Below, in pieces: positions 19,301 to 28,772 of a stretch of 64,000 nucleotides of DNA (position 1 is its first letter; each line of letters opens with the position of its first letter). The stretch is taken from assembly GCA_003116975.1 (NCBI GenBank), contig BGKB01000100.1, forward strand, positions 166,390 to 230,389, written 5' to 3'. The position numbers and the translations under genes are program-made. The notes beneath the pieces were generated by a model. The model worked only from the letters and a program-made list of their open reading frames with translations, had not been told where the DNA came from and made no database searches. This DNA comes from Aurantiochytrium sp. KH105 (lineage: Eukaryota > Sar > Bigyra > Thraustochytrida > Thraustochytriidae).

Positions 19301-19851
19301 GTCGTGCCGAGGTGAAGCGCAGTGTGCGTATTGCCGAGCAGCTTGCAGGCCGTATCTCTGCGATGGCCGAAGAAGACGCTTACGCAGAAGCGCATCGAGC
19401 ATACCTTGCGGCGTCGCCGCTGGCGATGCGCGCAGCCCGGAAGCACTTTGATGCCTTTGACACAGAGGAGAGTCTGCATCCTGGCGAGATCACACCAGAA
19501 GACTTTCAAAAGCTCGCTTTCGACCTCGGTGTCGTGGTGCCCATGGCGCGTATTCGGGACTTTGTCGATCGCGTAGACCTCAATGGAAACAATCTCATCG
19601 ACTGGGACGAGTTTGCGCGATGGTACTTTTGCTGCAGTGAGGCAGACAAGTTGCGCTTCCAGTTCCGACGCATGGGGACACGTGCAGGAGCCTCGCAACT
19701 CTTTCAAGCCGGAGGGCTTTCGACGAAACTACGTGTTGACCAAGCAAGCCGAAAGGCCAAGCGTCTTGTACGAGCGACTACCAGTCAAAGTCTACTCTTG
19801 ACTTCGCGGAAATCTTCGCGCAAGACCTCCCGCAAGCTTTTGCCCAAATAA
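16399..19851 (+). CDS. Large IQ-motif / EF-hand protein
   Basis: Up to 1150 residues. The first ATG (16399) gives a hydrophobic, Arg-rich N-terminus derived from a GC repeat; the ATG at 16498 (1117 residues, MLRPGLWRSSDGQ) is a more natural start for a cytosolic protein. Between about 470 and 700 there are about eight IQ-type units, including QMQKIVRARLARR, RIQCLWRRAV, RIQMMARARFARD, KIQCIIRMRQ and RIQQRARIFVA, predicted calmodulin-binding. Coiled-coil follows (about 740-980). Near the C-terminus an EF-hand pair shows a degenerate loop (DTEESLHPGEI) and a canonical DLNGNNLIDWDE. The tail is Ser/Arg/Lys-rich. The combination suggests a calmodulin-regulated cytoskeletal, perhaps flagellar, scaffold. 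I cannot name an orthologue. It converges on the SulP gene, with 65 bp between stops. Confidence 0.8.
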   Translation: MQSRAKRCVPLLLLLTLRVRARARLRARTGADVMLRPGLWRSSDGQSRDDAQEQKRVLDLRKTTPTTRHERKTDQEELELARDEHALKGLAELRKQLRPSPNDLSVLFAPHLAHACTLVPNKPLRPLPFSHAKPWNENVQLESHRDEPSMQFGRPQKTSASKRARRVLPKRASSDQVSASWTSPAKTAVKRQRKTNATENETSKHQQPAIPSAMETLADLHEQEAARLILLREGLLAQAQARLRGVRPISHETFADQETLGRELARVSLLVVEVILRSRRVGCKAIDGANRDCREIGYEWNGANYLLKMISDVGMLDQLNITKASKFARNPLLLSHNLDELAKLIKVNVLEFETTSIWRFLDCPSTYEVRQYTAAIWILREEAHYERRQAPRMLEAMKNRVLPPDPAIVEAACLQEAANKEMAVGGCWKYGGKPISSAAAVASPHARARSKVTFEKRIRILENVYKENCEAQVQKREIAATQMQKIVRARLARRSIVQEENRRFVAVELQRFWRGGLARVDFAKRREQQADAMEIAPVMKTLNRQENAALRIQCLWRRAVATGRVQTIREDTAATQVIAWLRCHTQRWRHKAFIAARRIQMMARARFARDELARLRLEQKQNRAATKIQCIIRMRQAREVREGLVRDRAASRIQQRARIFVAYSLARKAVRAQIIIMSWRQHRARRLVRERRQFLRAVDLVQSWHRERSAARKAQLERKLASWRAKHTSVSRKFTSDTSNTKSWFHGCALYDHQRALQKQLVVLERTSTARRALERLEARIAKYAARLDELNVTVSFAPMRAMLKVKARYEQMLVITKHLSARELADAIDDATEELDAVEDRIEFIENLVRTAIKARDDFVIATRVTDAQEYVLCRSPTEFEAFNKAYLAAQRREQTLAEMQRKAEVAEARWRQMIIETEWKHRVRVETLEKASSETVSQLHKRSARAGAAQIALHIRTKGLAAAAERRAEVKRSVRIAEQLAGRISAMAEEDAYAEAHRAYLAASPLAMRAARKHFDAFDTEESLHPGEITPEDFQKLAFDLGVVVPMARIRDFVDRVDLNGNNLIDWDEFARWYFCCSEADKLRFQFRRMGTRAGASQLFQAGGLSTKLRVDQASRKAKRLVRATTSQSLLLTSRKSSRKTSRKLLPK

Positions 19852-19916
19852 ATTAACGAATTATGTTTGCTGTCTCAAGGAACGATGAGTTTGGTTGATT
19901 TCGATTCCGACTTTTG

Positions 19917-22790
19917 TCAGGTCGGTAGGTTGCCTCGCTGCGCATACGTGTGGAAGTGTGTCTTCCCTCCAGGAACAAGCTCCGTGGTGCGGATCACGGG
20001 TGTGCTTTGTGTCCTTTTCTTGACAACCACAAGGTCCGAGGCGCGTCGCGCTGCTGCTCCCGTGGGTGTGCTTGGACGTTGAAAAGATCGGCCCCACGCA
20101 GCCTGTGGGTCTGCGTGGTCCACCATGCCCCAATTGGAGGCTGCGTGATGCACCACAGGACGATGCCAGGGCCGCATGGGTTGACCTGTGGCCGATGCCA
20201 CAGCGCCAGCGCCGCCACTGTTTGCGTTGTCGCGAGGACTCTGAAGCGTGAGGGAGAACCCAGGCGAGTCAGCTTCCTCGGCACCGCTTGTGCCCGAAGT
20301 GCTGACGCAAGGCTGGACTTCGAGGCCCTGCGAGCGCACGACAGCGTCGTGGAGGTTGAGAAACCACTTTTTTGGATCGAGCGGCGCAGGCAAGGAGATC
20401 TGACTGTCCTCAAGGTCGTCCTCTGCCTCGTTGTTTTCCTCGAGACTTGACGTATTTGCGAGACCGACATTTGACGGAGCCTCTACGTCGAACGCTTGAT
20501 TCGGCACGTCGGCGCCTTGACCCGAAGGTTGCGCGGGTTCTGCCGGGGTCGTAGTCGCGGCTTTGGACGTACGATGACTGCGCTTGAACGCCTCAGCGGC
20601 AGCATATAGGGTGCGCCGTTCCCCAGACTTCCACCCCGAGAACAAGAGGAGAATATCGTTGGCTTCGCAAACGGAGGCAAAGCGACAAAGCATCTCGAGG
20701 GCGGCCGTGTCAAGATCATTGACAGCTTCGCAGCTAAGAATAATGGTCGATGGCGGAGAATCGGATGAGTTTTGAGAGCCAGAACTGTTCGAGTCCGAAT
20801 CCTTACCAAGGTGGCGAGCGTGGTCTGCGGCCATGCGCAGCGCTGCGGCCTCGAGCGCCTCCTCAAAGCGCTCAAAGTTGGCAAAGCTGAGGGAGGCATC
20901 GAGACGAAAGATGCGAAGGCCGTCAAGACGCTTTGCATCAGGGAAACGGTCGAGGGCGCGGTAAATGTTGGTGCCAGGCAAAACACCCAGCTCGGGGCAC
21001 TCGCTGCCCATGTTGCGCCGGATGAGCACAACGAGGGCAAGTGCGGCACCGCAGATGATCCCCCACTGCACACCTCCGAATAACGTGACGATAAAGGTGA
21101 CGACCCAAAGTACAAAGTCGTCCGTTTTCACGCGCGCGAGGGCGATCGGTTTGTGAAAGTCAACGAGACTGGGCAGTGCAACGACAATGATGGCAGCCAG
21201 GGTCGCTTTGGGCAACATTTCGATGACAGGGGTCAGCGCGACGAGAATGAGCATCATGACAAAGGAGTTGACAAAATTGTGGAGCAGGGTGTCCGCTTGC
21301 AGAGACGCGATGATGGCGCTTCCAGAGAACGATCCGCCGGCGACTTGTGCGCCGAAAAAGCTGCCGATGGTGTTTACGGCGCCGAGTGCCTTGAGCTCTT
21401 GTGAGACTTTGATGTCGCTGTTCGACCTGCGCGCAAAGCTCTTGGCGATCGCAATGGCAAGCACAAAATTGATGACGGCGATAATCATGCCTTCAAGCAT
21501 CATGTCCATATGCAGCGATGTGTCGGAAATGTGTTGCCACGGAACAGTAAAGGGCGGCATGCCCTGGGGGGTCTCGCCCGCGACTTCGATATCGTAGACC
21601 GTGTCGAGGTCAAAAATAGCCACGAGCGCAACAGAGACGAGGACAGCGAACATGGCACCCGCGTCGGGGATGCCTCGCTTGCGGCCCCAACGTGCGGTGG
21701 CTTTTTTGGAAGCAACAAGAAGCGCAATGTTGAAGACGGACAACACGACAGTGGCCGGGTTGGTCTCCCCTATATGCTTGAAGAGCGCCACGTAGGTCTG
21801 CACGAAGCCCGAGGCCTCGATATGTACACCAAAGAGATACTTGACCTGACTGGTGCCAATGAGAAAGGCGGCAGTCGTGGTAAAGGCTGCAAGGACCGCG
21901 GGCGGGATTAGCACCACGAGCTTGTCGAGTCTCAAGACGAGCATCAAGAGCGTCCAGAGACCGATGTAGAGAGTGAGCATGGGTGCAATGCTGTCCAAGG
22001 TTGCCTGGTCTGTGAAACCGGTGGCAAGAAGGGCTTCTCCGAAGAGGAGAGCCGGCAGCGCGCAGGTCCCGAGACTTAGCCACTTGCTGTTGCCCATGAA
22101 GCCGTACACGAGCGTACTGAAGAATGCAGTATAGATTCCGTGGATGGGGCTCAGCTCTGCAAGAAGGGCATGGGCCATGGCTTTGGGTGCAATGACGAAG
22201 CCAAGCGTGATACCAATGAGAACGTCGCGCACTAGATTTTTCCGCACATCATATCGTGGGAGCCAGACCAACGCAGGTGCTGTGGCCATGAGCTGCGACT
22301 TGGCGAAGCGCGCTGCCCGGTTCGGGCAGGGTGCGCCGCTAGCCTCATGAAAATTGGTTTCTCTGTCTGCTGCAAGATCTTCGTCTTTGTTTCCGAAGCA
22401 GTCTTCGCCGCTCGCCGGATTGGGCGCATCGAGCGTGACATTACGTTTGTATTTATGCTGTGTACCTTGGCGTCGCCTGCCGCCCGCAAGACTGGTCCAT
22501 GGAAGCCGTGAGCCCGTGCCCTGGTTTTCCTTGAAGCTGCGTTGAAAGTCCTTTTCCGTCTCAATTCGAAGTAGCGGCGTTAATTGATCGTGTCGCTGCT
22601 GCTCGAGGCGCTCCCGGTGCGCGTCTTGGCGTCCGCCATTTCCGCCGTTCGCGTCCGCCTCTCCTCGCTCGAGGTCCTGCGCTGCCCCATCACGGCTTTG
22701 CTGCTGCAGGGCCGGCCTTTCCACCACCAGCGACACGTTTCTGGGCCCGAGCTCCTTGTGCTCGCCGCTCTCCTCCTGCCCGCCCAGCAT
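19917..22790 (-). CDS. SLC26/SulP family anion transporter with STAS domain
   Basis: The ATG at 22790 gives 957 residues. The frame is open for another 105 codons upstream, but these are repeat-derived and lack an ATG, so I reject them. After a hydrophilic N-terminal region of about 170 residues comes a sulfate-transporter core (about 175-600): LPRYDVRKNLVRDVLIGITLG is the family's entry motif, and GFVIAPKAMAHALLAELSPIHGIYTAFF corresponds to the P-x-x-x-A-Y-A-x-L-A-x-x-P-x-x-G-L-Y signature, with P then MAHALLAELSPIHGIY. GGSFSGSAI lies in the core near TM8-10. A STAS domain follows (about 620-770), then a long Ser/Gly-rich tail. SulP proteins move sulfate, bicarbonate or other anions across plasma or organelle membranes; the substrate cannot be read from sequence. 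Confidence 0.9.
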   Translation of the reverse strand: MLGGQEESGEHKELGPRNVSLVVERPALQQQSRDGAAQDLERGEADANGGNGGRQDAHRERLEQQRHDQLTPLLRIETEKDFQRSFKENQGTGSRLPWTSLAGGRRRQGTQHKYKRNVTLDAPNPASGEDCFGNKDEDLAADRETNFHEASGAPCPNRAARFAKSQLMATAPALVWLPRYDVRKNLVRDVLIGITLGFVIAPKAMAHALLAELSPIHGIYTAFFSTLVYGFMGNSKWLSLGTCALPALLFGEALLATGFTDQATLDSIAPMLTLYIGLWTLLMLVLRLDKLVVLIPPAVLAAFTTTAAFLIGTSQVKYLFGVHIEASGFVQTYVALFKHIGETNPATVVLSVFNIALLVASKKATARWGRKRGIPDAGAMFAVLVSVALVAIFDLDTVYDIEVAGETPQGMPPFTVPWQHISDTSLHMDMMLEGMIIAVINFVLAIAIAKSFARRSNSDIKVSQELKALGAVNTIGSFFGAQVAGGSFSGSAIIASLQADTLLHNFVNSFVMMLILVALTPVIEMLPKATLAAIIVVALPSLVDFHKPIALARVKTDDFVLWVVTFIVTLFGGVQWGIICGAALALVVLIRRNMGSECPELGVLPGTNIYRALDRFPDAKRLDGLRIFRLDASLSFANFERFEEALEAAALRMAADHARHLGKDSDSNSSGSQNSSDSPPSTIILSCEAVNDLDTAALEMLCRFASVCEANDILLLFSGWKSGERRTLYAAAEAFKRSHRTSKAATTTPAEPAQPSGQGADVPNQAFDVEAPSNVGLANTSSLEENNEAEDDLEDSQISLPAPLDPKKWFLNLHDAVVRSQGLEVQPCVSTSGTSGAEEADSPGFSLTLQSPRDNANSGGAGAVASATGQPMRPWHRPVVHHAASNWGMVDHADPQAAWGRSFQRPSTPTGAAARRASDLVVVKKRTQSTPVIRTTELVPGGKTHFHTYAQRGNLPT

Positions 22791-24613
22791 GCTGGCTGCG
22801 CCCGCCCGTGCCTTGCAGCTCTGCCCAGGCTCGCGCTCGCGCTCGCGCTCGTGCTCGCGCTCGAGCTCGAGCTTGTGCTTTCCTCCCCTTGCGATCAAAG
22901 AGCGAGGAGGGAGGGAGGGAGGCCCTGTCCCCGCCGATGGACTCGGCCGCAGACCGGCCACTGCCGCGCGCGAGCGGGACCGCGACGCGCGGGCGTCGAC
23001 TCCAGCCTCTCGCGCACCGAGGCCAGCGAGCACGGTATGGTCGGCACCTCCAAGGCAACGAGAATGGCAGGGCAGGGCAGGGCACGGCAAGGCAAGGCAA
23101 GGCAAGGCAAGGAGGGCCGGCCGGGAGGTCTGCTTGGCGTGGAGCCGCTCCCGAGACCGGCGCCGGGTCCGGTACGTGCTGCACGGGGAGACTAGCGGGG
23201 GCGAGGTACGTGGAGGGGGTGGCGCGAACGCGAGCGGACACCGCCGTGACGTTTCTCACCGACCGTGGCGAGTGACGTTTTGGAGCAGCTTGATCAAGCG
23301 GGCGCGTGCCTCGCTCGATCTCTGCGGTGCCGGCCGCTGCCGCTCGAGAGAGCGACTGCGAGCACAGCAGAGCAGCAGACCGCGCGGAAGAACCTGCTGC
23401 TGAAGCGCCCAGCCGCCGGCACGACCCGCACGAGCCTCGCCCTCCCGCCGCGCCAAGCCTCGCCAAGCCTAGCCAAACCCAAACCGAGACCCAGGCCGAG
23501 CCGCGTCCGCGTCGAGTCGGCCATCCATCATGGACCCCCCTCCGCATACTACACATACTACATATACTAGCACACCCTCCACAGTTCTTGGCACCCACAC
23601 CTCCACAGTGGACAGGGGAACGGCGGGAAGAGAGCCCCGCGGACCCCGGTGCGCGCGGTCGGGGACCCTGGTGTGCACCTGCAGGCTCCTCCCGCACCTG
23701 GCGGGTCCGGAGCTGGGCCGTTGACAGGGTGCGCCAAGCACAGCACGCACACGCAGCACAGCAGAGCGAGTGCAGGCGAGCCCAAGTTCTGCATCGAGGT
23801 CTTCTCCATTCGTCCATTTGGCCGCCTTCGCAGACGGACCGTGCGACTGCTCTCGCGGTGCTGCGCTGCGCTGCGCTGCGTGGAGTCAGTGGCAGTGGTG
23901 GGAGGAGGGGCGGCGCGTGCACACGCGGGTTGTCTTGGAGGTGCCATCGCGTGAAGCTTTGCGGGGGAGGCGAAGCTCGGCTTGGTTTGTTTGTATGTCG
24001 CTGTCGCTGCTCGTGCTCATCCATCACGCGAGCAGCCCAGCGCAGTGCAGCGCGGAGGGGTTCCCAGGGAAGGAGGGAGAGAGGGAGGAGCGAGGTCGTT
24101 GTGGCAGACCTGAAGTTTGGTTTGCGAGGCGCGAAGAGCAGGACACGCACGGCACGGCACGGCACAGCACGGGCGTCGGCTGTGGCTCTCGCTGTCGCTG
24201 TTGATCGTGATTAGGTCGGGCTGTACCACAAACAACCAACTGCAAGTGCAGCTTACTTTACTTTACAGTTACCAGGCTAGTTAGGATCGGGCGTGCGTGC
24301 GTGCGTGCGTGCGTGCGTGCCGAGACTGAGGTGTGCGTCACCGCCATCGAGCGGCGAGGAATTACGACGATCTATAGTCCTCCTCCTACGCGTCGTCTAT
24401 GCCGTAAGCGAAGGTGGGCCTCAGATCGCGAGCGGTTCAGAAGGGCGGCGCTCGCCAATCAGAGCAGCAGCAGCTGCAGCAGCACAGAGTGAAGCAAATC
24501 GCTCGCTAAACCGGAATCAATCGTGCGCAGACCGAGACGGCGCATCGATCGAAGCGAGGGGCTCCAAAGGCGGGGCCGCGAGCGAGCGCAGATACTCGGA
24601 TTACGTTGTCACG
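22791..24613. other. Long divergent promoter region, GC-rich and repetitive
   Basis: About 1.8 kb between the SulP and TMEM144-like genes, transcribed away from each other. It contains GCTCGC runs (about 22838-22866), a GGCAA/GGCAG run (about 23065-23113), a GCGT tetramer run (24291-24320) and a near-palindromic TGCAAGTGCA at 24241-24250. Many overlapping frames are open on both strands because of the base composition, and none looks like a protein. I see no gene. Confidence 0.55.
24291..24320. repeat. (GCGT)n microsatellite
   Basis: Perfect GCGT/GTGC tetramer run of about seven copies, upstream of the TMEM144-like gene. Confidence 0.85.
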
Positions 24614-26157
24614 ATGCTCTTTGCCGGCGTCTTTGGCGTGCTGACAGCGGCGCTGTTCTGGGGCTCGAACTACATCGTGACCAAGCAACATGGTAAGTTG
24701 GCTGATATGACATCACAAGACATGACCTGCGCCTCGCTGTGCGCCGGGATGTCGAGCATGCGGAAAAGGGGGATAGAAAGGAAAGCACACTGACGCCCGC
24801 TCGCGCCGTTGGTGGACGGACACGCACACGCATGCAGATATGGGCGATGGCATGACATTTCAGTTCCTGCAGTGCACAGGAATTCTCCTCGTTGGGGTCA
24901 TGACGCTGGTCTTTTCGCTCGACGTGCCGCGCAGCCCCGACTATGAAAAGTTCCCCATGCCCGATAAGTACGCGCTCATTTCCTCCGAGGGCATCCTGGG
25001 TGGCGTGGTATGGTGTCTGGGCAACCTCATGACCATCCCCATTGTTCGACGTGTTGGTATCGGTCTTGGACTCAGTCTGTGGAACGGCACTGCCACCGTG
25101 GTATCGTTTGCCATGAGCCGGGCTTCAATCATTGGACTCAAGCCGCAGACGCTTCACCCTCTCTGGGCAGGATATTTTGGCGCCTTTCTTGGCGTCCTCT
25201 CGCTCGTCGTCTTCGCCTTCATTGATGCCGATGGTAACGAGGAAGCGGACGCGAACGTTGACGCAGCCTCGGGGCACCAGAGGATTTGCACGGCAAGTGG
25301 AGATGTCGATTGCGAGGCCGATTGCCACGCAACTCGTAACGGAGACGCGAGCAGCTATGCTCGCATCGAGAACAACGAGCAGCAGTCCTCTCGTCGCGCC
25401 AGTGCAGGTTCCAGCGGGACAGATGCCTCGACGCCGTTGCTTGAACCCATCCCGTCCGAAATCGAGGAAAGGGTCGTGGCCATGTATGAAAATCTGCTGC
25501 AAACAGTAGAGGACGCCACCCATGGCCATCCCGAGGTTGCATCCGACAAAGAGGCGCGTGCGCGCTTCGAAGGCATCGTCATGTGTCTGCTTGCCGGAAC
25601 GCTGTATGGAATCCAGTTTGTCCCACTCACCGTGCACTCGATGCAATACCCGAAGCCGGAGAATCTCTCGGATGTCATTTACCAAATGCGCTTCACGTTT
25701 TCGCAATTCTTGGGCATTTACGTCACCTCCGCTCTTGCCTTTTTTCTGTATTGTTTTGTGCGCAAGAACCGTCCTGTCATTCTTGCCAAGGAGGCATTTG
25801 CGCCTTCGATTGTGTCTGGCATGATGTGGGGAATTGCCTGCATGGGTTCAATGGTCGCCGTCAGCGACATGGGTCTTGGCATTGGGTAAGTTTCGGGGCT
25901 TGGTCGGCCGAGCGCGTGAGCCGCTGTCTTCTTCATTTGTTCGTGCAGGATACTGACGTTTTGTGTGATCTTGTTTGGTTCTTCCTATTATTTGCGACAG
26001 CTACCCGCTCACCACAAACGGCTGTTTTCTGGTCAATGCCGTGTGGTCGGTCTTCTTTTTCAAGGAGGTTCAAGGCGCTCGCAACTTGCGGCTTTTTGCG
26101 ATGGCTGGTGCCCTCAACCTCGCAAGCTGCGCATTTTTGGCCTGGTCCCGTTCGTGA
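24614..26157 (+). CDS. TMEM144-like multi-pass transporter, three exons
   Basis: Exons are 24614-24692, 24838-25885 and 26001-26157, giving 427 residues. Intron 1 is 145 bp (CATG|GTAAGT ... GCAG|ATATGG) and intron 2 is 115 bp (ATTGG|GTAAGT ... GACAG|CTACC). Both joins restore the frame: KQH-DMGDGMTFQF and GLGIG-YPLTTNG. The product resembles TMEM144/GRP-type members of the drug/metabolite transporter superfamily, with an N-terminal ALFWGSNYIVTKQHD helix-loop, GDGMTFQF and a C-terminal WSVFFFKEVQGARNL block. About ten membrane helices are visible, with a hydrophilic loop (about 135-240) rich in acidic and Ser residues. Related proteins are proposed carbohydrate transporters, but the substrate is unknown. 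An intermediate acceptor, GTGCAG near 25950, breaks the frame and is unlikely. Confidence 0.85.
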
Positions 26158-27034
26158 ACTTGATTTTTAGGCCTGGCTCATCATAACACCCCCCCTCCCC
26201 CCCCCCCAAAAAAAAAGAATGTCTCGCTCTTTTTGACAAATCCATCCTCGATGTATACTTGATCGTTTATCGTGCTCTCGCACTCCGTGAGGGGTCCGCA
26301 AGCTACAGTTGCCACCAAGCTTACGCTGCCACCGACTATCATCAATGCGTAGCAATGTGCCGCCTTCAACTGCTCTTTGCCAGCCGCCAGCTGCAGCACG
26401 CGGACACTTTTGCACGCGCTCTGCGCTGCGCTGCCCGTCTCAGCTCCGCAGCAGCCGACGCAGAAAATAACATGAGGACCGAGGCGAGGCGAGTGAGGCA
26501 GAGCCCGAGCGAGACTGCTCGAGTCGAGAAGAGGTGTATTATACTGTTATGAGAGACTCAAGTCGGGCCCGTGCCCTGCTGCGCGGTGCAGCGCGATGCC
26601 GCGCTTGAGACAGGTCCTGCACACGCAGATACAGTTAGAGAGCCCAGAGGGGAGGAAGAGCGCTGGCCCACGAACGCTCAAGCACGCGTTAGGGCGGGAC
26701 CTATTCATAACAACAGCCCGACTGTGAGTCTGAGAGACTGCTGCTGCTGCTGCTGCTGGCGGAGGCAAATGTGATGCGATGTGATGGTCCCAAGTGCCGC
26801 CAAGGCTGCGCACCATAAGAAGGCCCGGCGCAGGGCAAGCGAAGCACAGCGCAAGGCGCCTGCAGCTGCCGGCCCTGGCACCGTTCGCCACGACTCGGGC
26901 AGATCCCGAACGCCAAGGAATACATATAGACAGCGTCCGTACAGAACCGAGACGCGCAGCAGCGGCAACAGCAGTGTTGAGGCGGTGAACCCGGACGTTA
27001 ATTGATTGATTGATTCTAGCGCGACAAGGTGACC
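26158..27034. other. Intergenic region without supported gene
   Basis: About 880 bp between two plus-strand genes. It contains a poly-C/poly-A run at 26188-26216 and a CTG run near 26738-26757. The minus-strand open frame that spans this region and the next gene is antisense to PARP-like coding sequence and is a compositional shadow. An ATTG repeat sits just before the next gene (about 26998-27014). Confidence 0.5.
26188..26216 (+). repeat. Poly-C/poly-A tract
   Basis: A run of C interrupted by one T, followed by nine or more A, 31 bp after the stop of the TMEM144-like gene and within its likely 3' UTR. Confidence 0.85.
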
Positions 27035-28075
27035 ATGGCGCCCCCTGCCCTCACGGACGAGATCACGAACGCCTCGAGCAGGCCGCCCTCGCATCTGGAC
27101 AAGCAGGAAAAGGCAGAGGTGCTTGAGGCCGGCCCGGGTGGTCGCACCAAGACAAAGAAATTTGGACTCGAGGAATCGCCTTCTGGCCGAGCAACATGCC
27201 GCTCGTGCAACAAGAAGATTGCCAACGAGGCGCTCCGTTGGACGTTTTCGGAAAACAACACAGGTCCTTTTTACTTTCATCTCGAATGCATGCCGTACCC
27301 CGTGGACGGTGTTCCCTTTGATGATATTGTGCGCCAGCCTTCTCTGCGCAACGAGCAAGTTCAGGAAGCCAAGGCTGCGTTGGAGGAGGCTCGCGAAAAG
27401 CGCGAGCGCGCAAAGCTTGAGGAGCTCGAAAATGAAGTGCAAAAGCTCGCTCACATGGACCTTACTCCTCGCAATGAAACCTCGCGCGACGCTTCCGAAA
27501 AGGATCTCCGCGAGGAATACGCTTCCATGCCCGTAGACGAACTCAAAGAGTACCTTCGCGTGAACAACTACCCGCGTTCGGGTAACAAGGAAGAGCTCGT
27601 GAACCGTTGCGCGCTTGGCCAAGTTCTCGGACAGCTCCCTCGCTGCCCGAAATGCCGCTGGGGCAAGCTCAGCGTGGACACCACGCTTTCCACGTATCTC
27701 GACCCTCTCGTCAGCTGCCTGGGCCACTTTAACACTGTTTATCACGAACAATGCGACTTTACCAAGCGCGGCGAGGAGGCCCGCTCGCTCTTCGAGTCCA
27801 AGTGGCAATTTCTGCCCGATGTCGCTGCTGAGCTCGGCCCCGATGCGGGCAAGGCCGCAAATTTTGCTCAGACTGGACCTCGTGAGTTCGTTGTCGATGG
27901 CCACAAGTACGCCTACGCTCACGGCCACATTCCCAGCGATATTCGCGCTTCGAACATTGAAAAGGAAGATCGCACCGACGACACGGACGAGACTTCGTCC
28001 AAGGCCCGAAAGACTGAGGAATCCTCTGACGCTCCATCGTCCGCCGCTGCATCCTCCGCAAACGACCAGGAATAA
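27035..28075 (+). CDS. PARP-type zinc finger, SAP and PADR1-like protein without PARP catalytic domain
   Basis: A 346-residue protein from ACC-ATG-G at 27035; the frame extends six bases upstream to a GTG. An N-terminal PARP-type zinc finger has SGRATCRSCNKKI (Cys 55, Cys 58) and FHLEC (His 82, Cys 85), the C-x2-C...H-x2-C set that senses DNA breaks in PARP1. A charged helix follows. A SAP-like helix pair (about 164-197, MPVDELKEYLRVNNYPR) is typical of DNA-binding proteins. A four-Cys unit (CPKC, SC, QC; about 205-250) resembles the PADR1/third zinc finger of PARP1, including GKLSV before it. The tail is acidic. No ADP-ribosyltransferase domain is present and the stop is followed by non-coding DNA. 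It is probably nuclear. It may be a regulator that competes with or recruits PARP; that is inference. Confidence 0.85.
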   Translation: MAPPALTDEITNASSRPPSHLDKQEKAEVLEAGPGGRTKTKKFGLEESPSGRATCRSCNKKIANEALRWTFSENNTGPFYFHLECMPYPVDGVPFDDIVRQPSLRNEQVQEAKAALEEAREKRERAKLEELENEVQKLAHMDLTPRNETSRDASEKDLREEYASMPVDELKEYLRVNNYPRSGNKEELVNRCALGQVLGQLPRCPKCRWGKLSVDTTLSTYLDPLVSCLGHFNTVYHEQCDFTKRGEEARSLFESKWQFLPDVAAELGPDAGKAANFAQTGPREFVVDGHKYAYAHGHIPSDIRASNIEKEDRTDDTDETSSKARKTEESSDAPSSAAASSANDQE

Positions 28076-28772
28076 AGGTCTCCCTCCCTCCATACTGATT
28101 AACGAGTTATACATTTATATTTTGCAGTCCTTCCTTCCTTCCTTCCTTCCTTCGTTTCTTCGCCGTCACTCGCTGACCTTGTTGAAACAGTTCTCTTCTT
28201 CTTCTTGCGACGTCTTCCCGTTCTCCGTGACAACATGCAATACAGGCATACAGGCATCCATTCCACTCCATTCCATTTCATTCCATTCATCCAAAGATGC
28301 ACGGCCTCCCTCTGACTCTGCTGGTCGATTGATCGTTGTCTTCCTCCTCAATGGAAAGATGGTCTTCGCGGCCATTCTGTAGTCGTATACCAGCCAGACA
28401 GCCGCCAGTCGTGCATTGTCTGTTTGGTCCTGTCGTGGGTGTGTACGCGCTGGCTTGCGCCCTTCGCTAGGCCTTGATTACCTACTACAAAGGACCAGCG
28501 TGTTACCAGCGCGCAGCAAACCCCAAAGGGTTTTCGTGCGCGCGCGACTCTCGCGGCGCACGGACGACGCTGGCAGAGACCGCCGCCGCGCGCAGGAGAC
28601 AGACGGGCGTCAGGCGCCGGCAGGCAGGAAGAGAGACAGACACCCAGGCAAAGAGACCGAGCGGGCGAGCGGCTTGAACCCGCGCGCATTTGGGGGCTGC
28701 AGACGGCGGTTCGGCGCGAGCAGATCGCCTCGCGCGCCCAGGACGCGAGACCACGTCCACTTGGACAGCACC
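28076..28772. other. Intergenic region
   Basis: About 700 bp between two plus-strand genes. A CCTT tetramer run lies at 28129-28154 and an ATTCC-type repeat at about 28258-28290. The frame of the next gene is open upstream from 28416 but has no convincing protein character. No gene is supported. Confidence 0.5.
28129..28154. repeat. (CCTT)n microsatellite
   Basis: Perfect TTCC tetramer run of about six copies in the 3' flank of the PARP-like gene. Confidence 0.85.

Noticed and set aside
22791-23105. N-terminal extension of the SulP transporter by 105 residues
   Set aside because: It starts with TTG, is derived from GGCAA and GCTC repeats and has no homology feel; the first ATG at 22790 is preferred.
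22690-24165. Minus-strand open frame of 491 codons upstream of the SulP gene
   Set aside because: Arg/Ala/Ser/Cys-rich, repeat-encoded and in another frame than the transporter; other frames in the same region are equally open.
25886-26000. Acceptor GTGCAG near 25950 as end of TMEM144 intron 2
   Set aside because: Using it shifts the frame away from the conserved YPLTTNG...VFFFKE block; the acceptor at 26000 keeps it.
26705-28114. Minus-strand open frame of 469 codons over the PARP-like gene
   Set aside because: Antisense shadow; the plus strand has the zinc-finger Cys/His pattern and a good start context.
28660-28700. Possible tRNA-like T-loop (GGCTTGAACCCGCG)
   Set aside because: No matching acceptor stem, anticodon arm or D arm could be folded around it.
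28416-28772. N-terminal extension of the four-TM protein
   Set aside because: No ATG with a good context, Arg-rich composition, and the ATG at 28773 has an ACC-ATG-G context directly before the first helix.
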